Positions 7,937 through 16,251 of a DNA stretch of 64,000 nucleotides are shown piece after piece. The number at the start of each line of letters is the position of its first letter. Position 1 is the first letter of the stretch. This DNA comes from Streptococcus suis (lineage in GTDB: Bacteria; Bacillota; Bacilli; Lactobacillales; Streptococcaceae), in assembly GCF_902702775.1 (NCBI RefSeq), contig NZ_LR738724.1, positions 1,612,001 to 1,676,000 on the forward strand. The letters run 5' to 3'. Under the pieces are notes generated by a model. That model did not search any database. It had not been told where the DNA came from and saw only the letters and a list, made by a program, of their open reading frames with translations. The translations under genes were made by a program, and so were the position numbers.

Positions 7937-9184
7937 TTATTCATAGCGCAAAGCTTCAATTGGATCAAGCTTAGATGCTTTGTTAGCAGGTAGTACACCA
8001 AATACAATACCAACTACCGCTGAGAAAGCCAGACTTCCCAGAACAACTGGAATTGAAACTTCAGCAGTTATTCTTTCTCCCATCGCCTTGCTCACATTGA
8101 GCAAGAAGACTATTGTTTGGGCGATTGCGAGACCGATTGCTCCACCAAGAGTGGTCAAGACCATGGCTTCTATCAAGAATTGCATCAAGATATTGCCTCG
8201 GGTTGCTCCAAGCGCTTTTCGAAGGCCGATTTCACGAGTCCGCTCGGTTACTGATACCAGCATGATATTCATGACACCGATACCACCAACTAGCAAGGAG
8301 ATACCTGCGACAGCACCGATAAACAAGGTAACACCAGACATTTGAGATTTAAACTCCTCCAACATGGCTGACATATCATAAATCTCATATCTCGCTTCTT
8401 TCAATCCAGTCGCTTTAGTCAAGTAATCTGCAGCGGCCTGACCAACTTCTGTTGCCCGAGTAACATCTTCAACATGGACATAGATTTGAGAATTCTCTTT
8501 CATACCTGTTTCAGCAGCCAGCTGCGTATTAGTCATGACGGCATTTCCGCCTGAATTCATTCCATAAATAGCTGTCCCTGCTTTTGGATCTTTGTAAACT
8601 CCTATTACGAGATAAGCATTGCTATTGACACTAATCGTCTGATTGAGAGAGTCCTCTATAGAACCAAACAACTTCTCAGCTAGTGCCGTATCTAGCATAA
8701 TCATACGTGAAAAACGACTATAATCGTTAGCTGTAAATTGACGACCAGCTAAAATTTCATATTCTTTCACAGCAAAGTAATTCTGACTGACACCAGTAAT
8801 GGTGACATTCTCTGCTTTTTTATTGCCTGAACTGACTTCAGCCATGTTACTGATACTGGAATAATAGCTCGATACACCATCAATCTCTAGCAATCCTTTT
8901 AAAGTAGAATCCGTCAAATCTGGCTCTTCTTCTAAGATTGGCTCTTCCGTCGATACTGTTCCAAATGGACCGAAGGCTGTGCTTGAGCTGGAGAAGGCAG
9001 TAAAGTAAACTTGAACATTATTTTGATCGCCAGCTAGAGACTTTTCTATGCTCTTGGACATCCCTGTACCCATGGCAACAATAATGACAACTGCAGCCAC
9101 ACCGATTATGATACCTAACATCGTAAGAAGAGACCTCATTTTATGAGCCATAATAGATTTGAGGGCGAATTTCCAATTTTCCAT
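7937..9184 (-). CDS. MacB/FtsX-type ABC transporter permease
   Basis: 415 residues: one N-terminal membrane helix (about 20-40, LLTMLGIIIGVAAVVIIVAM), a large extracellular MacB core domain (about 45-285) and three C-terminal helices of the FtsX fold, ending ...LDPIEALRYE. It is the membrane half of a three-gene efflux system with the ATPase and adaptor just upstream. In streptococci MacAB-like systems of this layout (Spr0693-0695 in pneumococcus) have been linked to resistance to antimicrobial peptides. It follows the ATPase gene immediately with no gap. Confidence 0.88.
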   Translation of the reverse strand: MENWKFALKSIMAHKMRSLLTMLGIIIGVAAVVIIVAMGTGMSKSIEKSLAGDQNNVQVYFTAFSSSSTAFGPFGTVSTEEPILEEEPDLTDSTLKGLLEIDGVSSYYSSISNMAEVSSGNKKAENVTITGVSQNYFAVKEYEILAGRQFTANDYSRFSRMIMLDTALAEKLFGSIEDSLNQTISVNSNAYLVIGVYKDPKAGTAIYGMNSGGNAVMTNTQLAAETGMKENSQIYVHVEDVTRATEVGQAAADYLTKATGLKEARYEIYDMSAMLEEFKSQMSGVTLFIGAVAGISLLVGGIGVMNIMLVSVTERTREIGLRKALGATRGNILMQFLIEAMVLTTLGGAIGLAIAQTIVFLLNVSKAMGERITAEVSIPVVLGSLAFSAVVGIVFGVLPANKASKLDPIEALRYE

Positions 9185-9880
9185 CTAAACTCCCTCCCTT
9201 CGACTATCTTCGGTAATCACTCCATCACGTAGGACGATTTTTCGTTTTGCGTAAGCAGCAATCTCAGGCTCATGTGTAACCATGATAATGGTCTTTCCTT
9301 CATTATTCAACTCCGTCAGAAGTTGCATAATCTGCTCGCCTGTCTTGGTATCTAGGGCACCTGTAGGTTCATCCGCTAAAATAATAGCCGGAGTATTGAC
9401 TAGTGCACGCGCAATAGCCACCCGTTGTTTTTGACCACCAGACAATTCCGATGGTAAATGCATCATCCGCTCTGCCAACTCAACTTTTTCAAGATATTGT
9501 TGAGCTAGTTCCTTACGTTTGCTTGATGGAACTCCAGCATAAATCAAGGGTAATTCTACATTTTGAAGGGCATTGAGTTTCGATAATAGGAAAAATTGTT
9601 GGAAAACGAAACCGATTTGGTCATTCCGAACCTGAGCTAATTTTTTCTCAGAAAGTTGACTGACCTCTTCACCTTCTAACCAATAGTTTCCTGAACTGGA
9701 ACGATCTAAAAGCCCGATGATGTTCATAAGGGTTGATTTACCTGAACCAGAAGGTCCCATAATAGCAAGAAATTCTCCCTCTTCCACCTCTAAATCAATA
9801 TCCTTTAGAACTCGGAGCTCTTGATCACCATTTTTGTAGGATTTATTGATATTCGTTAATCTAATAAGCTGGTTCTTCAT
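9185..9880 (-). CDS. MacB-type ABC transporter ATP-binding protein
   Basis: 231 residues from the ATG at 9880 (MKNQLIRLTNINKSYKNG). Walker A is GPSGSGKSTLMN, the signature LSGGQKQRVAIARAL, Walker B IILADEPTGALD and the switch His in MVTHEPEIA; this is a LolD/MacB subfamily ATPase. The start at 9880 is chosen over 9940 because GAGGTTG lies 8 nt upstream and the family's proteins begin here; it overlaps the adaptor gene by 20 nt, so translation is coupled. It powers the FtsX-type permease downstream. Confidence 0.9.
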   Translation of the reverse strand: MKNQLIRLTNINKSYKNGDQELRVLKDIDLEVEEGEFLAIMGPSGSGKSTLMNIIGLLDRSSSGNYWLEGEEVSQLSEKKLAQVRNDQIGFVFQQFFLLSKLNALQNVELPLIYAGVPSSKRKELAQQYLEKVELAERMMHLPSELSGGQKQRVAIARALVNTPAIILADEPTGALDTKTGEQIMQLLTELNNEGKTIIMVTHEPEIAAYAKRKIVLRDGVITEDSRREGV

Positions 9881-11021
9881 TGGCTTCAACCTCTTTGCCA
9901 TCTTCGAGATCCGGAGTTGGAATGGTAATAACCTTATCACCTACTGCTACGCCAGCAGTCACTTCCTGGTTCAAAGCATCTGCGTTTCCGAGAGTGACTT
10001 CCACTTTCTTAGCTTTTCCATCAACCAGGGTCCACACATAGTTTTTATCTTCTTCTGGCACAACTGCGGACACCGGAATTAAAATGTTTTTACTTGTATT
10101 GACAACCTCAATATTTACAGAAAATCCTTGCTTCAACTCACCTAATTCACTAGTTAGAGCTGCCTTAAATGGATATTTAGCACCTGAACCACCAGTTCCT
10201 GTTGTAACTGCGGCACCAGCTTGATCACTAGATGGGTAGTTTGAAATATAGGTAATTTTCCCTGTCCAAGTCTTATCAGGATACACCTTGCTAGTCAGCT
10301 TGACCTCTTGATCCACTGCAATATTAGCCAAATCGTATTCTGTCAAACTACCTGTTACTTGCAAACTACCTTGGTTTACAATATGTACAACTGTCTGGCT
10401 AGATGTAGAGTTCTTAGAGACAGCCTTATTCACTTCAACAACTGTACCAGCAACGGTGCTAGTTACTGTCGCTTCAGTTAAGGCTGCATAGGCTTTATCG
10501 ACCGCAGCTTGAGCATCTGCGTATGAATCATTCAAGTCTGCCAACTGCATATCTACTGAACGTTGTGCAGTAGCAGTTGCGGCAGCATCTGTTTCTGCAT
10601 CACCAGTTGTTTGAACAGTTTGACCATTGGTTCTTAAGTCTTCAATTTGGCGACCAATCTTATCACGACCACGAACAGCAGTATCCAAAGCAGACTGCAA
10701 CTCTGTAGCATCATAGCGAATCAAAGGGGTGCCTACTTCGACCTGAGTACCTGGAGCAACTAGAACCTCACTCAAATCTCCCTTAGAAGGATCATAGTAA
10801 ACATACTGCTCATCTGCTGCTGTAATCGTTCCTGTAAGTAGCGTTGAGGAAGCAATCGAGCCCTCTTTAGCAACAGTATAGGTCATACTCATGGCTACTT
10901 CTTCTGAAGATGGTGACGACGTTAGCATATTGCTAAAAATCAAGGCCCCACCTACTAGGGCAACTGCGACTACTCCAAGGCCGCCAAACAAAGCAATTTT
11001 CGCTTTCTTTGTCTTTAACAT
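9861..11021 (-). CDS. MacA/HlyD-type efflux adaptor protein
   Basis: 386 residues from the ATG at 11021, chosen for the AAAAGGAG 6 nt upstream. A single N-terminal membrane anchor (about 8-28) is followed by a biotinyl-lipoyl-like half-motif (EVLVAPGTQVEVGTPLIRYD), an Ala/Asp-rich helical hairpin (about 100-170) and a beta-barrel region. Adaptors of this family in Gram-positives sit outside the membrane and connect an FtsX-type transporter to its substrate. It is the first gene of a three-gene operon with the ATPase and permease. Confidence 0.88.
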   Translation of the reverse strand: MLKTKKAKIALFGGLGVVAVALVGGALIFSNMLTSSPSSEEVAMSMTYTVAKEGSIASSTLLTGTITAADEQYVYYDPSKGDLSEVLVAPGTQVEVGTPLIRYDATELQSALDTAVRGRDKIGRQIEDLRTNGQTVQTTGDAETDAAATATAQRSVDMQLADLNDSYADAQAAVDKAYAALTEATVTSTVAGTVVEVNKAVSKNSTSSQTVVHIVNQGSLQVTGSLTEYDLANIAVDQEVKLTSKVYPDKTWTGKITYISNYPSSDQAGAAVTTGTGGSGAKYPFKAALTSELGELKQGFSVNIEVVNTSKNILIPVSAVVPEEDKNYVWTLVDGKAKKVEVTLGNADALNQEVTAGVAVGDKVITIPTPDLEDGKEVEANEEPAY

Positions 11022-11068
11022 AACAAACTCCTTTTCTTTATAAAACATACTTATTTTGTGTTGTCTAT

Positions 11069-11097
11069 ATAATACACAAATACAAGAACAAATGCAA
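11069..11097 (-). promoter_or_regulatory. Promoter of the MacAB-like operon
   Basis: Minus strand TTGCAT (11097-11092), 17-nt spacer, TATTAT (11074-11069), 48 nt before the adaptor start. Confidence 0.65.
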
Positions 11098-11172
11098 GTT
11101 TTTTCCTAACTATTTTATAAAAAGTTCGGCAATTTTCCCACTTACATTTTTGTAAGGTAACGTAGCGGATTT

Positions 11173-11201
11173 TTGATTGACACACAAAAAAACGTTACAA
11201 T
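11173..11201 (+). promoter_or_regulatory. Promoter of gor
   Basis: TTGATT (11173-11178), 17-nt spacer, TACAAT (11196-11201), 34 nt before the gor ATG, which has TTGGAGGAA as Shine-Dalgarno. Confidence 0.6.
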
Positions 11202-11234
11202 GAATATAGTTACTGATTTTATTGGAGGAAATTT

Positions 11235-12584
11235 ATGAAAGTGTTTGATATTATCGCTATCGGAGGCGGAAGCGGAGGCATTGCTACCATGAACCGAGCC
11301 GCTATGTACGGTGCCAAGGCAGCAGTTATTGAGGGAAGCTATCTAGGAGGGACCTGTGTTAACCTTGGCTGTGTACCCAAAAAAATTATGTGGTACGGTT
11401 CTCAGGTAGCAGAAGCCATCCAGCATTATGGACCTGAATATGGATTTACTAGCCAAGAAGTGACCTTTGATTTTGCCACCTTGCGTAAAAATCGCGAAGC
11501 CTATATTGAGCGTTCACGCGCATCCTACGGTAATACTTTTAACAATAACGGAGTAGAAGTTATCCAGGGTTTCGCACGTTTTGTGGACAATCAAACGGTT
11601 GAAGTCAATGGTGAGCTGATTCGTGCAAAACACATTGTCATCGCAACTGGCGCCAAACCGGCAGTCCCTGCTATTCCTGGTAGTGAGCTAGGGATTGTAT
11701 CTGACGATGTCTTTGCATGGGAAGAATTACCTTCTTCTGTGGCTGTGATTGGTGCTGGTTATATCGCTGTGGAAATGGCCGGTCTCCTACATGGACTCGG
11801 TGTCCAAACTGACCTCTATGTTCGTGGCAATCGCCCTCTTCGTAGCTTTGATACCTACATTGTTGATGCCTTGATGGAAGAAATGCAACGTACCAATCTT
11901 CCACTCCATACCGGGAAAACTCCTGTCAGTCTTGAAAAAACTGATGATGGACAAATCCAGATTAACTTTGCTGACGGTAGTAACCATATTGCTCAGAAGG
12001 TCCTTTGGGCAATTGGACGTAAACCAAATATTGACAAACTCAACCTAGAAGCAACTAGTGTTCAACTTACTTCTTCAGGACATATTTCTGTCAATGAATA
12101 CCAAGAAACAGCTGTACCAGGTATCTATGCCCTCGGTGATGTGACTGGTGAAAAAGAATTAACACCCGTTGCAATCAAGGCAGGTCGCCTTTTGGCAGAA
12201 CGTTTATTTAACAATAAACCAACCGCAAAAATGGATTACACAACCATCCCAACTGTCGTCTTTTCTCACCCCGCTATCGGAACAGTTGGTCTAACTGAGG
12301 ACGAAGCGATTGCCCAATACGGTCAGGACAATGTAAAAGTCTATACTTCAGCCTTTACTTCTATGTACACTGCCCTAGAAAACAACCGCCAAATGGCCAA
12401 GTTTAAATTAGTAACCGTAGGAGAAAATGAAAAAGTCGTTGGTCTGCACGGCATTGGCTATGGTGTCGATGAAATGATTCAAGGATTCTCAGTTGCTATC
12501 AAAATGGGAGCTACAAAAGAAGAATTTGATGCCGTTGTCGCCATCCATCCGACAGGTTCTGAAGAATTTGTTACTATGCGTTAA
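11235..12584 (+). CDS. gor: Glutathione-disulfide reductase
   Basis: 449 residues, the usual length. FAD-binding GGGSGGI, redox-active disulfide [16 protein letters not shown](P)-binding [11 protein letters not shown] and the C-terminal catalytic His in HPTGSEEFV are all present. It reduces oxidised glutathione with NADPH in the cytoplasm. The gene is divergent from the MacAB-like operon and stands alone before a strong bidirectional terminator. A related mycothione or other disulfide substrate cannot be excluded, but the sequence fits streptococcal Gor. Confidence 0.93.
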   Translation: MKVFDIIAIGGGSGGIATMNRAAMYGAKAAVIEGSYLGGTCVNLGCVPKKIMWYGSQVAEAIQHYGPEYGFTSQEVTFDFATLRKNREAYIERSRASYGNTFNNNGVEVIQGFARFVDNQTVEVNGELIRAKHIVIATGAKPAVPAIPGSELGIVSDDVFAWEELPSSVAVIGAGYIAVEMAGLLHGLGVQTDLYVRGNRPLRSFDTYIVDALMEEMQRTNLPLHTGKTPVSLEKTDDGQIQINFADGSNHIAQKVLWAIGRKPNIDKLNLEATSVQLTSSGHISVNEYQETAVPGIYALGDVTGEKELTPVAIKAGRLLAERLFNNKPTAKMDYTTIPTVVFSHPAIGTVGLTEDEAIAQYGQDNVKVYTSAFTSMYTALENNRQMAKFKLVTVGENEKVVGLHGIGYGVDEMIQGFSVAIKMGATKEEFDAVVAIHPTGSEEFVTMR

Positions 12585-12592
12585 CTCAATTG

Positions 12593-12634
12593 AAAAAGTC
12601 CAGACATGAAGGTCAGCACTGTCTGGACTTTTTC
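12593..12634. terminator. Bidirectional terminator between gor and the cyclase gene
   Basis: AAAGTCCAGAC pairs with GTCTGGACTTT (11 bp), with T runs at the 3' side on both strands. Confidence 0.9.
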
Positions 12635-13372
12635 TTATGGTAATATAGCAATTGCTCGCACTGGTGAACCCGAAGCCTTCTCCCAATGAGGAAAAGCGAT
12701 TGAAATCAATGCGCCTGTTGGTGGTACCTGATCCAAGTTTGCCAATACTTCCAACTGATAAATATCTTTTGATAGGAGATAGTATTCTTCTGGTAAACTT
12801 CCTCCGTGTTTGGCTGCAGATACTCCTGAATCGGTATCCAATGTTTCATGACCAACTGCTTTCACCTGACGTTCTTCAATCAAATATTCTAGAGCTTCAT
12901 GACTCCATCCTGGTGTACGTTGAACTCCATCTTCGTCTAGATTACGAATGGCATCTTGACTGGGCCAGCGCTTTGACCAATCCGAACGAAAGGCAACAAA
13001 AGATTCTGGCGCTATCGGGCCATATTCAACCTCAAAGTCTAAAATATCCTGCTTAGTTATCTCATAGTCATTATTTTCTATAACAGCAGCTGATTTATCA
13101 ATAACGTAGAGTGGCAGGAGTAAATCTTTCAAATCAATCTCATCAAGATAACGAGCTCCTTCTACAAAATGAATCGGAGGATCAATATGGGTTCCATACT
13201 GCCCCACAACCGTAAATTGTTCGACAAAGAAGCCATCCTTATGAGTAAATAGGGCTTTCTTTTCGAGAGCTGGTAGCGCAGGGAAATGCGGGCTCTTTTC
13301 ATTGATTTGGTGAGTCAAGTCTACCCAAGTTTTAGATTTAAGAGTACGGTAAATATCAAGTAATTCTGTCAT
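12635..13372 (-). CDS. Cyclase family protein (kynurenine-formamidase-like metal hydrolase)
   Basis: 245 residues from the ATG at 13372. That start is preferred over the GTG at 13384 because the GTGAGG covering the latter is the Shine-Dalgarno. The metal-binding motif HxxxDxPxH appears as GTHIDPPIHF, and further conserved elements are GWSHEALEYL and VGHETLDTDS. Members hydrolyse formylkynurenine, isatin or similar amides; the substrate here is unknown. It is a single-gene unit converging on gor. Confidence 0.85.
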   Translation of the reverse strand: MTELLDIYRTLKSKTWVDLTHQINEKSPHFPALPALEKKALFTHKDGFFVEQFTVVGQYGTHIDPPIHFVEGARYLDEIDLKDLLLPLYVIDKSAAVIENNDYEITKQDILDFEVEYGPIAPESFVAFRSDWSKRWPSQDAIRNLDEDGVQRTPGWSHEALEYLIEERQVKAVGHETLDTDSGVSAAKHGGSLPEEYYLLSKDIYQLEVLANLDQVPPTGALISIAFPHWEKASGSPVRAIAILP

Positions 13373-13513
13373 AGAAATCCTCACTTTCTTTTTTTATTAT
13401 TCTAGCATAGGTATAGGTTGTTTTACATATAATTTGTTGTTTTTTACTATATAAGTTTCTTATTAGTTGTTATAAAAATCACCTATGGAGTTGTTACAGC
13501 CGATGAAAGAGCA

Positions 13514-13542
13514 TTGACTTTCTTATCCAATCTCACTATAAT
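13514..13542 (+). promoter_or_regulatory. Promoter of bioY
   Basis: TTGACT (13514-13519), 17-nt spacer, TATAAT (13537-13542). The expected start site near 13549 falls inside the left arm of the BirA-type operator. Confidence 0.8.
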
Positions 13543-13544
13543 TT

Positions 13545-13576
13545 TTGTTAACCATAAAATTTTAAGAGGATAACAA
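13545..13576 (+). promoter_or_regulatory. BirA-type operator of bioY
   Basis: Inverted half-sites TTGTTAACC (13545-13553) and GGATAACAA (13568-13576) are separated by 14 nt, the geometry of BirA boxes in Firmicutes. The operator covers the transcription start, the Shine-Dalgarno and the base before the ATG, so bound BirA-biotinoyl-AMP would repress bioY. Confidence 0.75.
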
Positions 13577-14116
13577 ATGAAAACAACTTCTATCAAATCA
13601 CTTGTTTATATCGCTATTGGAACAGCCTTAATTTCCACCCTTTCACAAATCAGTCTGTCTATTGGACCTGTACCATTTACATTACAAACCCTGGCTATCG
13701 GCTTAGTAGCTTGTCTATACAAACCCAAGGAGGCAATTACAAGTGTCAGCTTATATCTAGTTCTTGGCGCTATCGGTTTACCTGTTTTTTCCGGTTTTTC
13801 TAGTGGCTTTGCTGCACTCACAGGACCGACATCTGGCTTTCTATGGGGGTTTCTACTCTACACTATCATCACTTCTGCCCTCACTAAATCAGACTCCTCA
13901 CCAATTACAATTTTTCTAGCCTGCCTACTTGGAACAAGTATCTGTTTCCTTCTCGGCTGTTTTGTATTTAAGCTAGTTTCAGGTGCCAGTTGGACTGACA
14001 CTATCGGATGGACTGTTCTGCCTTTCATTCTTCCTGATTTAGCTAAAATTACACTAGTCATGATTTGTCATCGCTTATTGCAACCTGTTATCAAAAAAGA
14101 AGCCTATTTTGCTTAG
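13577..14116 (+). CDS. bioY: Biotin ECF transporter S component BioY
   Basis: 179 residues, six predicted helices. BioY family motifs are visible: the region QISLSIGPVPFTLQTLAI, GAIGLPVFSGFSSGFAALTGPTSGF (a glycine-rich signature) and a polar helix ending LPDLAKI. It captures biotin and works with the shared ECF module. The BirA-type operator on its promoter supports the substrate. The gene ends inside a terminator that also serves the convergent ydbC gene. Confidence 0.94.
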   Translation: MKTTSIKSLVYIAIGTALISTLSQISLSIGPVPFTLQTLAIGLVACLYKPKEAITSVSLYLVLGAIGLPVFSGFSSGFAALTGPTSGFLWGFLLYTIITSALTKSDSSPITIFLACLLGTSICFLLGCFVFKLVSGASWTDTIGWTVLPFILPDLAKITLVMICHRLLQPVIKKEAYFA

Positions 14117-14125
14117 GCTTCTTTC
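14093..14125. terminator. Bidirectional terminator between bioY and ydbC
   Basis: AAGAAGCCTA (14097-14106) pairs with TAGGCTTCTT (14114-14123), with A and T runs outside. Confidence 0.85.
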
Positions 14126-14127
14126 AT

Positions 14128-14343
14128 TTATTTATTAGCAAACGCATCGAGTAAAACTTGAAATTCCTCATTGCTAAGAGTGATCCCTTTCCCCATCTTG
14201 GTATGGTCAGGACTCCAGGTACGGATGTCATACTTGGCTGGTGCGCCATTAAAAGATACTCGATTAAGCTCCTTGGTCCATCCTTTATCATTTTCAGATA
14301 AGACCAATAATTTTTCTTCAATTTCAAATGTAAATTCTGCCAT
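14128..14343 (-). CDS. ydbC: PC4/YdbC family single-stranded-DNA-binding protein
   Basis: 71 residues covering a complete PC4-like fold: FTFEIEEKLLVLSEN, GWTKELNRVSFNG, KYDIRTWSPDHTKMGKGITL and a C-terminal helix. Homologues (YdbC of Lactococcus, SP_0782 of pneumococcus) bind ssDNA as dimers, and SP_0782 was reported to rise during competence. A ComX-type box lies 21 nt upstream, in keeping with that. GAGGAGG lies 7 nt before the ATG. Role: ssDNA protection or transcription in competent cells (inference). Confidence 0.88.
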   Translation of the reverse strand: MAEFTFEIEEKLLVLSENDKGWTKELNRVSFNGAPAKYDIRTWSPDHTKMGKGITLSNEEFQVLLDAFANK

Positions 14344-14363
14344 TTGTTACCTCCTCGCTTATC

Positions 14364-14371
14364 TATTCGAA
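14364..14371 (-). promoter_or_regulatory. ComX-type (cin/com) box upstream of ydbC
   Basis: The minus strand reads TTCGAATA, one base from the streptococcal com-box TACGAATA (pattern TNCGAATA), with a T-rich stretch upstream. A transcript starting about 7 nt downstream would still carry the GAGGAGG Shine-Dalgarno. Confidence 0.55.
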
Positions 14372-14434
14372 AAAGCTTGTCATTTTTATAAAAATTAGAT
14401 AATATAATTATATCAAGTTTGAAAGGATTATGCC

Positions 14435-14758
14435 ATGAAGAGGTTTTTAGAAGTTATTTTCGAGCAGATCACCGTCTTTTTAGAACATGGCAAAGCTCCT
14501 AAGTCTATTGAGCCAGATAGCAAGGAAGAAATCAAGAATAACTTGGAGCTGGCTTTATATAAAAAAGCTGCAGTCCATGTCATCTATGGTGATCGTAGTT
14601 TCACAGGTGACATTGTGAAATATGATACCAATCGCCAACGGATTATCATGAAAAATTTCAAACGTCAGGTTACCAGCATTATAAAAATCGAGGACATCAA
14701 AAAAGTTACCTTGGTTCCAGATAGCATCAAGACTTCTCAACAACAAACAAAAGGCTGA
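14435..14758 (+). CDS. Conserved streptococcal protein of unknown function
   Basis: 107 residues, soluble, no signal peptide. A charged N-terminal helix region is followed by a beta-rich core (about 45-100: AAVHVIYGDRSFTGDIVKYD, then RIIMKNFKRQVTSIIKIEDIKKVTL), whose alternating strands suggest a small Sm-like or SH3-like barrel. No catalytic motif is seen and I do not recognise a named family with confidence. A TATAAT lies near 14403 and AAAGGAT precedes the ATG. It stands alone between ydbC (divergent) and the U32 gene (convergent). Confidence 0.75.
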   Translation: MKRFLEVIFEQITVFLEHGKAPKSIEPDSKEEIKNNLELALYKKAAVHVIYGDRSFTGDIVKYDTNRQRIIMKNFKRQVTSIIKIEDIKKVTLVPDSIKTSQQQTKG

Positions 14759-14776
14759 AATTTCAGCCTTTTGTTT
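14746..14776. terminator. Bidirectional terminator
   Basis: AAAAGGCTGAAA and TTTCAGCCTTTT form a near-perfect palindrome with T runs both ways, between the 107-residue protein gene and the U32 gene. Confidence 0.85.
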
Positions 14777-14778
14777 GT

Positions 14779-16065
14779 TTATGCACGAATAGTTAGGGAT
14801 TGCCCATCTTCTTGGTAGAGGTTGATGAGGCCTGATTTGCAGGCACGGATCATGTCGCCAGGATAGATTTCACGGTCCAGCTTAATAGTTAAGAGTTCCA
14901 TCGGCTTGTTGGCACGGTCAATCTTTTCTCCATTTGAATCATGCAAGTCCTGAATAGTCGTTTCAAAATGACGGAAACCTGGTCCGTAAAACTCTACTTG
15001 GTCGCCTTCGTTGATAACATTACGCTGACGAATGGTTGCAGTCATGGTTTCCTTGTCAAAGGCCACTACTTCGGCGATGAATTTGTATTCTGGAATTTTA
15101 CGGCGGGCACCGAAGAGCTGTTCGTTTTCGCTCGGTGGGCTGTAGTAGAAACCTGTTGCCAATTCGCGTTGGGCAACCTTCCACATCTCATCAATCAGGT
15201 CTTGTTTGATCGCTTCAAACTTTTCTGGGCTTTCAAGATAAGCATCTACCGCAGCCTTGTAGCAGTTTGTTACGGTTGATACGTAGTGGACGGATTTCAT
15301 ACGGCCTTCAATTTTCAGGCTATCGACCCCATTTTCAATCATGTCTGGAATATGGTCGATCATACACATATCCACCGCAGACATGGAGAACTCCTCTGGT
15401 ATTTCCCCCTTAATCGAACGGCGTTCTTCGCCAAAAGGTAGGTCGTAGAGGTTGTACTTCCAGCGGCAAGACTGGGAGCAACCACCGCGATTGGCATCGC
15501 GTTTGCTCATGTGGTTGGAGAGGACGCAGCGACCTGAGTAGGAGATACACATGGCTCCGTGAACAAAGGCTTCAATCTCAACGTCTGTCCGTTTACGGAT
15601 TTCAGCCACCTCTTCCATGGTCACTTCTCGGGCTAAAACGACACGGGTCAAGCCCAATTCCTTCCAAAACTCAAAGGTTTCGTAGTTGGTAGATGATGCC
15701 TGGGTTGACAGGTGGATTTCAAGACCTGGTGCTTCGGTTGCACAGATAACGATAAGGGCTGGGTCGGAAACGATAACCGCATCCAAGCCCATGTCTCGTA
15801 GTTCACGGAACCAGGCTCCCGCTCCTTCTTCATTGCCTTCGTGGGTGACCATGTTGGCAGCTACATAGACCTTGGCACCACGGGCATGGGCATATTCGAT
15901 CCCTTCCCGCATCTCATCCATGGTAAAGTTCCCTGCACGGCTACGCAGACCGTAGGCCTGGCCACCGACAAAGACAGCATCAGCACCATAATCAATGGCT
16001 ACCTTCAATTTCTCCAAAGTCCCAGCAGGTGACAAGACCTCGGGACGCTTTAATGTTTTTGACAT
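14779..16065 (-). CDS. Peptidase U32 family protein, TrhP2/YrrO-like (tRNA uridine-34 hydroxylation)
   Basis: 428 residues from the ATG at 16065 (MSKTLKRPEVLSPAGTLEKL). The upstream extension to 16155 runs through an inverted repeat and is unlikely to be coding. U32 hallmarks are the N-terminal LSPAGTLEKLK, the cysteine-rich core SYSGRCVLSNHMSKRDANRGGCSQSC in part (Cys residues likely bind an Fe-S cluster) and the C-terminal beta-barrel. In Bacillus subtilis the YrrN/YrrO pair is needed for 5-hydroxyuridine, the precursor of 5-methoxyuridine, at tRNA position 34. A second U32 gene lies just upstream in the same direction, matching that pair. Older annotation as a collagenase or protease is less likely. 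Confidence 0.87.
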   Translation of the reverse strand: MSKTLKRPEVLSPAGTLEKLKVAIDYGADAVFVGGQAYGLRSRAGNFTMDEMREGIEYAHARGAKVYVAANMVTHEGNEEGAGAWFRELRDMGLDAVIVSDPALIVICATEAPGLEIHLSTQASSTNYETFEFWKELGLTRVVLAREVTMEEVAEIRKRTDVEIEAFVHGAMCISYSGRCVLSNHMSKRDANRGGCSQSCRWKYNLYDLPFGEERRSIKGEIPEEFSMSAVDMCMIDHIPDMIENGVDSLKIEGRMKSVHYVSTVTNCYKAAVDAYLESPEKFEAIKQDLIDEMWKVAQRELATGFYYSPPSENEQLFGARRKIPEYKFIAEVVAFDKETMTATIRQRNVINEGDQVEFYGPGFRHFETTIQDLHDSNGEKIDRANKPMELLTIKLDREIYPGDMIRACKSGLINLYQEDGQSLTIRA

Positions 16066-16087
16066 AATAAACTTCTTTCTATTTGCG

Positions 16088-16215
16088 ACGGTTTCCACGT
16101 GAAAACGATACTTTTTCATGTGGAAACCTAGTGCAGAGTCTAGAAAATCGCCCAAAGGCGTTTTCGTGCTCTGACCTTACATAGTAAGTGACAGAGCTAA
16201 CTCTGCCAGGATAGA
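16088..16215 (-). other. Cluster of four hairpins between the two U32 genes
   Basis: Four inverted repeats follow one another: a 16-bp stem with one G-U-type mismatch (16090-16105 with 16113-16128), GAAAATCGCC/GGCGTTTTC, CTTAC-ATA-GTAAG and CAGAG-CTAA-CTCTG. None has a clear T run, so they are not ordinary terminators. Function unknown: 5' leader structure of the downstream U32 gene, mRNA stabiliser, or remnant of a repeat element. Confidence 0.6.
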
Positions 16216-16251
16216 GTAAGTAAAATAATAAATATATGATTAAACTGAAAC

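Noticed and set aside
11141..11156. Inverted repeat CTTACA-TTTT-TGTAAG upstream of gor
   Set aside because: Short stem without clear relation to either promoter; could be an operator, but nothing else supports it.
16066..16155. N-terminal extension of the U32 protein
   Set aside because: It would translate through a strong inverted repeat; the ATG at 16065 starts the conserved domain.
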